From: Abditibacteriota bacterium
Lineage (GTDB): Bacteria; Armatimonadota; UBA5829
Reading direction: 5' to 3'
DNA length: 39,142 nucleotides
Assembly (NCBI GenBank): GCA_017445025.1
Contig: JAFSVJ010000120.1
Coordinates: 1-39,142, forward strand
Shown: positions 35,001 to 39,142 of the stretch, in pieces
How positions within the stretch are numbered: position 1 is the stretch's first letter
Layout of the letters: each line of letters starts with the position of its first letter
The notes under the pieces: model-generated
The model's database searches: none
Seen by the model: the letters and a program-made list of their open reading frames with translations, nothing else
Told to the model about the DNA's origin: nothing
Made by a program: the position numbers and the translations under genes

Positions 35001-35770
35001 TTCAAAGCGGTCGTCTTGCCAATTTCTATGTTGCCGGACTGGATTATTTGATAAATATTATGAATGATTCCACAAAGGGTGGAACCTATCTTGACGGTGT
35101 TGGTTTCTCCGGTGAACTTATGGAAAGATGTGCCAAGGTTTATACACAGAGATGGGGATACACTCGTATGTATTGTCAAGCTCCCAACGACTATGATTAC
35201 GAGAATTGGAGAGGTAATTTCTATACTTCAAAACTTGATGTTGTGCCTTATCTCAAATACATCTGGCCCGGAGAAGGTATTCCCATTAACTTAGGAGAGG
35301 GTTATTATATGATCAATATTGGTGGAATTCCTTTTGGTGTTCATTCAGAAATGTTGGAGTATGTAACCGGCGGAGACAGATATAAACTCATGCTTTATGG
35401 TATGACAGGCAGAGATTTGACGGGATACACAGATATGTATATCTATTGGGACAGAGTAGGTATCCCCGACAGTAAAATCATAGGTTATTGGGACAGAAAG
35501 CCTATTGTCAAAACAGGAGAAGATAAAGTCCTTGCCACTGCCTATAAGTGTAAGGACAGAACAGTCATTGCCATTGCTTCTTGGGAAAAGAGTGATAAGA
35601 TAATAAATCTTAATGTGGATTGGAAAGCTTTGGGTATAAATAAGGCAAAAGCCAAGGTTTCAAAACCCTTTATTCCCTATTTCCAATGGGCAGAAGAAGA
35701 AGTGGACCTTAATAACTTAACAGTCCCCGCCAACAAAGGTTTCATTTTAGAAATCAATAATGTAAAATAA
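32069..35770 (+). CDS. Secreted giant putative glycosidase, DUF6067-like with LamG-like insert
   Basis: The 1233-residue exported protein has a signal peptide MKKTFLVTLLLLLVIG (cleaved near residue 20). The N-terminal half is beta-rich (about 25-640). Residues ~700-840 look like a concanavalin/LamG-like jelly roll (GSITFWTKTP, HVITLTWENGKNRIYVDG). A barrel-like region with HTGIGGSFVDRDHDF, GGTYLDGVGFSGEL (D1009, a likely catalytic Asp) and RMYCQAP follows. A final beta domain (KCKDRTVIAIASWE) closes it. The arrangement recalls DUF6067 proteins annotated as glycoside hydrolases in Armatimonadota, Lentisphaerota and Verrucomicrobiota; that family link is from memory and moderate. I chose ATG 32069 over in-frame TTG 32048, since the signal peptide starts there. 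The next gene is 13 nt downstream. Confidence 0.75.
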   Translation: MKKTFLVTLLLLLVIGVFSAGFNPKYTVKKFYDRNFPETDYTFNPDMSPVKYGYGYWQEEGQGNHRAVVNVEAAAPAVLAHIEWRRYDINPEEKKVIVKNSANQTVNSKAFTITNLCGDIVFEAKEPGEYYIYYMPYEVPKTYAYSKTLYFRNTCDAEPSWLEANNLNTDTILSDLPKANLSEIQSRVLDGWESIPDNSDVPKKDFNSMYPMLITITDDEKAEFDNANSGKDFLLFCEDRTNSIKMLNQIPYKWYKSGEVKDFEGFAQPGEIYPFQVGVYALKDLKNVKVNITGFDGVKVHSLNTEGINPQGVYFTKNIDIDKGNVQPLWFYLTIPKDAKELKGQIGISFNNAPETVADIDIKVEGEYLADGGVTNTWRLSRIAWFDSSLGLEDIVVDPYKAIEWKGNKASILNRTIEFNNFGLPKQITSYNNKILNAPIEFNLYEKGVKLELKPKSKKVVKEGQSINITEYVLGNDKVELIITAELKCVGQIDYKVKLKALKDIDLSDVQLTAPINESCAKYMLGLGFRGETSPEKWDWEWNYLCDNNFWIGDYDAGIFFKLKLQNDKYKFQGIIANEDAPVGWCNDNKGGAEVFHQGKIYTYKAYSGEKLLRAGEDCDYDFRIMITPFHDYDFKGGDFRYGFCTLPHTNFFNVFQGEQTNPFINYPFRTDEYMKEWIKTGSEEADNEFGKVMYDVDNKTGIKGNKGSITFWTKTPYDFEYTAKNMFRDGFASLSFGNNCLDLGEYQQSLCLIYTIGDFWTRRSLFSRCKTSSSDWKAGEEHVITLTWENGKNRIYVDGNMVIDANCPCPINEEELSKIDLNGWMLFSGVRLDRDINLSTEKVKGPETCFLDTFENKGNTVVDGIVRNVAPGLFFADEYDKVKDTEFVRHNFPFIYYRIGELSAYAEEIYIMMSMNGEVLDTESIIFDANGAKLNRESGGGHQWLNEHLQTGYVPAWHTGIGGSFVDRDHDFAVAVLQSGRLANFYVAGLDYLINIMNDSTKGGTYLDGVGFSGELMERCAKVYTQRWGYTRMYCQAPNDYDYENWRGNFYTSKLDVVPYLKYIWPGEGIPINLGEGYYMINIGGIPFGVHSEMLEYVTGGDRYKLMLYGMTGRDLTGYTDMYIYWDRVGIPDSKIIGYWDRKPIVKTGEDKVLATAYKCKDRTVIAIASWEKSDKIINLNVDWKALGINKAKAKVSKPFIPYFQWAEEEVDLNNLTVPANKGFILEINNVK

Positions 35771-35783
35771 AAAGGATATTCTT

Positions 35784-36968
35784 ATGAAAAAACTATTCAT
35801 TTTTTTATTTATCATATTGTGTGTTTCCGCATATTCCAATCCAAGGGTAAATGTGCCTTTTATGACTTCTGCCCCCACCATAGACGGAGTTGTTAATGAG
35901 ACGGAATGGCAAGAAGCCTCCGGTATAAGTGATTTTGTGGTCTATACCATGTCAAAAAAGGCTCCTTTTGAAACTAAGGTTTATTTGGGTTATAAGGATA
36001 ATACTCTTTATATTGCCTATAAATGCTATGGGGATGAAAGACCTGTTGCCAAAAACACTGACCGAGAATTTGGTAAGTTTTGGGAAGATGACGATATAGA
36101 GTTTGTTTTTGCACCAAATATTGAACTGTCCGCCTCTTATCAGGTAATGGTAAACGGAACAGGAAAATTCCGTGAAGTATCCCATGATTTTCCCCAAAAA
36201 TACTTGGATATAGTTTCTGCCGCAAGGATTTGTGACGGATACGACAAAATGGGTGCCACCTACGAGGACAAGCGTTGGGAAGGGGAAATGAGCATAGGTT
36301 TGGATTCCTTGGATATTAACAAGGAAATTTCAAATGTTAGATTTATGATAATAAGACATGTGTCTGAGTTGGGAAAAGATATGACTTCCAACTTTGTTTT
36401 CGTTGATATTACGAATCCTTTCACAAATGAAACCCAGCTTTGGAATCCCGCATTTTATGCGGATTTGACCTTCGGGGCAGTCCCTTCTGTTAAGAATACA
36501 GACCAAAAGGGAACCAAGTGGACTTTTTATAATCCCAAAAACTTGCCCTTGACCTATTCTCTTATGAAAGATGAAGTCATCTATGAAGGTCCTCTTGAAG
36601 AGAATAAGGATTATTATGAGTTATTGCCAAAGGGTATTTATAATTATAAATATTCTGTCCAATGCGGTGATACCCTTCTTTTTGAAAATACCACAAAATC
36701 CCAAAAAGCAGAGTATATCAATTACAGACAAGAAGGGGACATTCTCTACATTGACCTTAATTATGAAGGAGTGGAAAAACAATCTCCCTTAGAAGTATTT
36801 GTCAAAAGCGGTGACCATATTTATTACGGTGCCTCTCTCTATGTAATTCCCGGAAAGACACCGAATAAAACTTTAACTTTTGATATGTCAAAATGCCCCC
36901 ATGGTGAATATATAATAGATTTCTCCTTAGGCACCACTTTTAATAAGAAAATTAATATCACCCATTAA
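35784..36968 (+). CDS. Secreted CBM9-like carbohydrate-binding protein
   Basis: The 394-residue exported protein has a signal peptide (about 1-18). Residues ~25-235 form a CBM9-like domain: APTIDGVVNETEWQEA, the classic opening, then YLGYKDNTLYIAYKCY, DDIEFVFAP and RWEGEMSIGLDSL. The C-terminal ~155 residues are beta-strand-rich without a motif I can name and may be a stalk or second binding domain. AAGGAT precedes ATG. It is 13 nt after the giant glycosidase and surely co-transcribed, so a substrate-binding helper role fits. No terminator is found right after it; the next is at 37441. Confidence 0.85.
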   Translation: MKKLFIFLFIILCVSAYSNPRVNVPFMTSAPTIDGVVNETEWQEASGISDFVVYTMSKKAPFETKVYLGYKDNTLYIAYKCYGDERPVAKNTDREFGKFWEDDDIEFVFAPNIELSASYQVMVNGTGKFREVSHDFPQKYLDIVSAARICDGYDKMGATYEDKRWEGEMSIGLDSLDINKEISNVRFMIIRHVSELGKDMTSNFVFVDITNPFTNETQLWNPAFYADLTFGAVPSVKNTDQKGTKWTFYNPKNLPLTYSLMKDEVIYEGPLEENKDYYELLPKGIYNYKYSVQCGDTLLFENTTKSQKAEYINYRQEGDILYIDLNYEGVEKQSPLEVFVKSGDHIYYGASLYVIPGKTPNKTLTFDMSKCPHGEYIIDFSLGTTFNKKINITH

Positions 36969-37065
36969 ATCTACTGTTTAATGAAAAATGCAAAATGAAA
37001 AATTAAATGATAAATGAAAAATATCACCCTCCTTCGACTTTGGCTGTTGGCTTAAATATTTAGGC

Positions 37066-37248
37066 TTCTGTCGTAAAATTTGCAGTTTAGCAAATTTTAC
37101 TCCTGACCACCCACCATTCGCTTTGCGAATGGTCCCCCCTCCTTAAAAGAAAATTTACGGTTGCAAATTCAGTTCAATTCTCAGGGTTCCCGAAAAGTGG
37201 AGTTTACGACACTTTTTGGGATGAGAAAGAGGGTGAGTCTATTAACTT
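37066..37248 (+). repeat. HR1 multi-hairpin repeat, copy D (filled)
   Basis: It runs from TTCTGTCG to GAGTCTATTAACTT. The variable hairpin is ACCATTCGC/GCGAATGGT as in copy A. It carries the 50-bp HR3 element at the same site as copy C. It lies in the 575-nt gap 36969-37543, which has no gene; the first ~50 nt of the gap are ATGAAAAATG-type low-complexity repeats. Confidence 0.88.
37178..37227 (+). mobile_element. HR3 50-bp inverted-repeat element inside HR1 copy D
   Basis: It is identical in length and, by eye, in sequence to 25278-25327, with ends TTCTCA/TGAGAA. The host repeat outside the element differs between C and D (variable hairpin, AGAAAATTTACGG against AGGAATTTGCGG). Confidence 0.75.
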
Positions 37249-37300
37249 GGGCTGTTGGTTTAGATTATTAGGCTTTTATCTCGCAAGCGAGTGAATGCAT

Positions 37301-37344
37301 AAATTTGCGGTTGCAAATTCAGTTCAATTCTCAGGGTTCCCGAA
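37301..37344 (+). repeat. HR1 3' part with truncated HR3 (copy D2)
   Basis: AAATTTGCGGTTGCAAATTC, AGTTCAA, then the first 17 nt of HR3 (TTCTCAGGGTTCCCGAA), where the match stops and the 25-bp hairpin begins. Confidence 0.78.
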
Positions 37345-37346
37345 TT

Positions 37347-37400
37347 CCAAGGGTCTAGTCAAAAATCTTTATCACTAAAGATTTTTGACTAGACCCTTGG
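37347..37400. repeat. Perfect 25-bp hairpin (HR4)
   Basis: Two 25-nt arms (37347-37371 and 37376-37400) pair perfectly around loop tcac. The arm begins CCAAGGGTCTAGTC and ends AAAATCTTTA. It is followed by a G run. The left arm recurs at the window end (39117-39142). Confidence 0.92.
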
Positions 37401-37440
37401 TGGGGGGGAGAAGCTGATCTTAAACCCTTATGTAAATCAG

Positions 37441-37469
37441 AAAACCACATTCGTGGTTTTCTTTTTTTT
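37441..37469 (+). terminator. Terminator upstream of the last gene
   Basis: AAAACCAC, loop attc, GTGGTTTT, C and eight T. It closes transcription through the repeat region and overlaps the first T residues of the next -35 box. Confidence 0.88.
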
Positions 37470-37497
37470 GACATTCCATTAATAAAATTGATATAAT
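37468..37497 (+). promoter_or_regulatory. Promoter of the last gene
   Basis: TTGACA (37468-37473), 18 bp, TATAAT (37492-37497). Transcription near 37504 excludes an in-frame TTG-type start at 37502. Confidence 0.88.
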
Positions 37498-37543
37498 ATT
37501 ATTGAATATAACTTATGTGTTATTTAGGATAAAGGAGAGTTTA

Positions 37544-39028
37544 ATGGCTCATTTTACTTATAGATCTTTATATATTAATTTTGCGGAACATTTACAGAAC
37601 GCTTGGAATCCTAACATGTATTATTTGGAAGCTCCAAATCGTTGGTCGGTAGAAGATTGGAAAAATTATTTTGTAATGATTAAATCCTTTGGATATAATA
37701 ATTTTGAGTTTTGGATATCTCCCACACTTTTTGACAGACCGGCTCTCTCCGGTAAATCTCCTTTGCATGAAAATTTTAAGAGAGAAATGAATGAAATTAT
37801 CAAAGTAGGCCATGAAGTAGGTATTACCTTGTTAGGCGGTATGTGTGCTAATTGTGTGGGACCCGGCTGGTATTTTGCTTGTCCTAAGGGTAAGGACGAT
37901 AAAAAACTGATTTTTGATCTATGGAATTTTTGGGTTTCATCTTTTCCGGAGATAGATTCTTTTTCCATAGGCCCCGGAGACCCGGGAGGCTGCAACAGAA
38001 ACGGTTGTAATCATGAAACTTTTGTTGATTTGGCAATAGAGATAACGGACCAAGTATTGCTTAAACACAATCCTGATATGAAACCTTTTTTAGGCACTTG
38101 GGGAACTCCATTTTCAGGCTGGGGTGAGGATCTAAAATATATAGAGAATTGGGACGGCACATGGGCAATGCTTACAGATCCGAAATTTGCAACCCCGGAA
38201 ACTCCGGCTCATATATGGAACGGAAAGAGAGAGAGAGCAAAAAAGGCTTTTGAATATCTTATAAGCAAACTGCCAAAGTTTCCCAAAGAAACTACAGTTA
38301 TTATAAACACAGGTATGGACCCTGACACTAACTTTACAATGGGTGGCTCAGCCAAAAAATATGCCAGAGAAATAGCTAAAACCAATCCCATAACTACTTG
38401 GGATTATTCTCTTTCAGAAGGAGAACTTATAGCTTATCCTCATTTTAGACTTCCAAGAATGTCAACAAAGATGAGAGAGTGGGCAGCAGCTGCTCCTTAC
38501 AAAGGTGGAATGAACTATACCATGACACCTAAACTATCACTGATGACTCAATATGTGGCAGGACAAATAATGCAAGATACGGATATAAACCCGGATATAG
38601 CTGCCGCAGACTTTTTTGAAAAAGTTTTTGGTTCTGAAATGAGAGGATTGGGAGAATTAACAGAAGCCTTTGAAGTGGTCAGAGGTTGGGGTTATCACCC
38701 AAGAAATTTGTGGTCAAAGGAAATGTTAAGAGAGACATATCAAGAAATTATAGATATGTTAGAGGCAGCCGACCCAAGTAAATGCACCTTGCCAATATTC
38801 CCGGACCCTGAAACTTACAGACAAGATTTGTTATGGTTTGCAAGAGAGTTTTTGAAAATGGCAGGGGAAAATTGCGATAGGGCAGAGGTGAGAAAAGAGT
38901 TTTGGGAAAAGTCACAAAAGATATATGATTTTATACCCATGTCTTGTGATCCAAGGGCTCACCTGGCTGCTGATAATTTTTCTAAAATATTGGAGAGAGA
39001 GGTTTCTTGGTCTGATCCCATTTGTTGA
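37544..39028 (+). CDS. Cytoplasmic putative TIM-barrel glycosidase, family unclear
   Basis: The 494-residue product has no signal peptide. N-terminal alternation (SLYINFAEHL, YNNFEFWISPTLFD, GHEVGITLLGGMCAN) resembles a TIM barrel with strands about every 40 residues. GPGDPGGCNRNGC (about 143-155) is a striking Gly/Cys loop, where an Asp near a strand end could be catalytic and the cysteines could bind metal. WDYSLSEGELIAYPHF (about 286-301) and a helical C-terminus follow. It reminds me of GH20/GH67-type accessory enzymes, but I cannot name a family. AAAGGAG precedes ATG 37544. It has its own strong promoter, so it is a single-gene unit in the glycan region. Confidence 0.72.
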   Translation: MAHFTYRSLYINFAEHLQNAWNPNMYYLEAPNRWSVEDWKNYFVMIKSFGYNNFEFWISPTLFDRPALSGKSPLHENFKREMNEIIKVGHEVGITLLGGMCANCVGPGWYFACPKGKDDKKLIFDLWNFWVSSFPEIDSFSIGPGDPGGCNRNGCNHETFVDLAIEITDQVLLKHNPDMKPFLGTWGTPFSGWGEDLKYIENWDGTWAMLTDPKFATPETPAHIWNGKRERAKKAFEYLISKLPKFPKETTVIINTGMDPDTNFTMGGSAKKYAREIAKTNPITTWDYSLSEGELIAYPHFRLPRMSTKMREWAAAAPYKGGMNYTMTPKLSLMTQYVAGQIMQDTDINPDIAAADFFEKVFGSEMRGLGELTEAFEVVRGWGYHPRNLWSKEMLRETYQEIIDMLEAADPSKCTLPIFPDPETYRQDLLWFAREFLKMAGENCDRAEVRKEFWEKSQKIYDFIPMSCDPRAHLAADNFSKILEREVSWSDPIC

Positions 39029-39116
39029 TTTTTGGTATTCCTACACGAGAGACTCAATTGTCCTCCTTAGTTTTTCCTACTACGTCCGGTGAACACGACC
39101 TACCTTCCCCCCCCCA

Positions 39117-39142
39117 CCAAGAGTCTAGTCAAAAATCTTTAG
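39117..39142. repeat. Start of a second HR4 hairpin, cut by the window end
   Basis: CCAAGAGTCTAGTC then AAAAATCTTTAG, preceded by a run of nine C and ACC. It matches the arm of 37347-37371 with one change (GAG for GGG). The C run is the complement of the G run that follows the first hairpin. Confidence 0.75.

Noticed and set aside
1-39142. Prophage or integrative element
   Set aside because: No integrase, phage structural gene, transposase or attachment-site pair was found; core genes (tmk, holB, hisI, rsmE) show this is chromosome.

Overview
The window is an AT-rich bacterial chromosome segment with strong Shine-Dalgarno sites and sigma70-type promoters (TTGACA-like, 17-18 bp, TATAAT). Two genes encode prepilin-like proteins of the DUF1559 / H-X9-DG class, with the N-terminal signature [12 protein letters not shown] followed by FPVFAQAR and DDYDETFP. 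That wording is typical of Armatimonadota/Abditibacteriota-like bacteria. The many glycoside hydrolases point to a glycan-degrading lifestyle such as gut or rumen. The phylum assignment is inference from these signatures, not a tree.

Layout. (1) 1-2.77 kb, + strand: two secreted proteins of unknown function, then a 3' remnant of a paralogue of the first. (2) 2.77-9.39 kb, - strand: a tightly packed run tmk, yaaQ/darA-like, holB, two small single-TM proteins and an HD phosphohydrolase (several joined by 1-nt stop/start overlaps), followed by a secreted GH123/DUF4091-like protein and a GT2 polyprenyl-phosphate glycosyltransferase. (3) 9.39-9.83 kb: two tandem copies of an intergenic multi-hairpin repeat. 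(4) 9.83-12.43 kb, - strand: hisI, rsmE and a SpoIIIAA-like ATPase with an R3H domain. (5) 12.6-16.9 kb, + strand: SGNH hydrolase, Gfo/Idh/MocA oxidoreductase, MFS transporter and ThuA-like protein. A 54-residue 2[4Fe-4S] ferredoxin on the - strand follows. (6) 17.3-25.2 kb: cytoplasmic GH2 beta-mannosidase-like enzyme plus CBM9-like protein, prepilin 1, a secreted GH29-like multidomain protein, a CBM9-like gene fragment, and a RhaT-like transporter (-). (7) 25.5-29.7 kb: GH38 alpha-mannosidase (-) divergent from a LacI-family regulator (+). (8) 29.75-30.9 kb: a non-coding island packed with hairpins. (9) 31-37 kb: prepilin 2, a 1233-residue secreted DUF6067-like putative glycosidase and a secreted CBM9-like protein. 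(10) 37-39.1 kb: more hairpin repeats and a cytoplasmic putative glycosidase.

How the genes work together. The accessory genes look like a saccharide-scavenging set without SusC/SusD. Secreted enzymes would trim glycans outside. MFS and RhaT-like permeases would import small sugars. Cytoplasmic GH38/GH2 mannosidases and Gfo/Idh- and ThuA-type proteins would finish the job, with a LacI-type regulator next to the alpha-mannosidase. Twice, a prepilin-like gene sits directly before a large secreted carbohydrate-active gene.

The most unusual content is not coding. Families of short intergenic repeats are built from small hairpins, often with 3-4 nt loops. Between copies, stem sequences are swapped while pairing is kept. 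A 50-bp hairpin is present in two copies of the larger repeat and cleanly absent from two others. One hairpin-like element appears to supply the last codons of a protein gene. No transposase, CRISPR array, tRNA or rRNA was seen.
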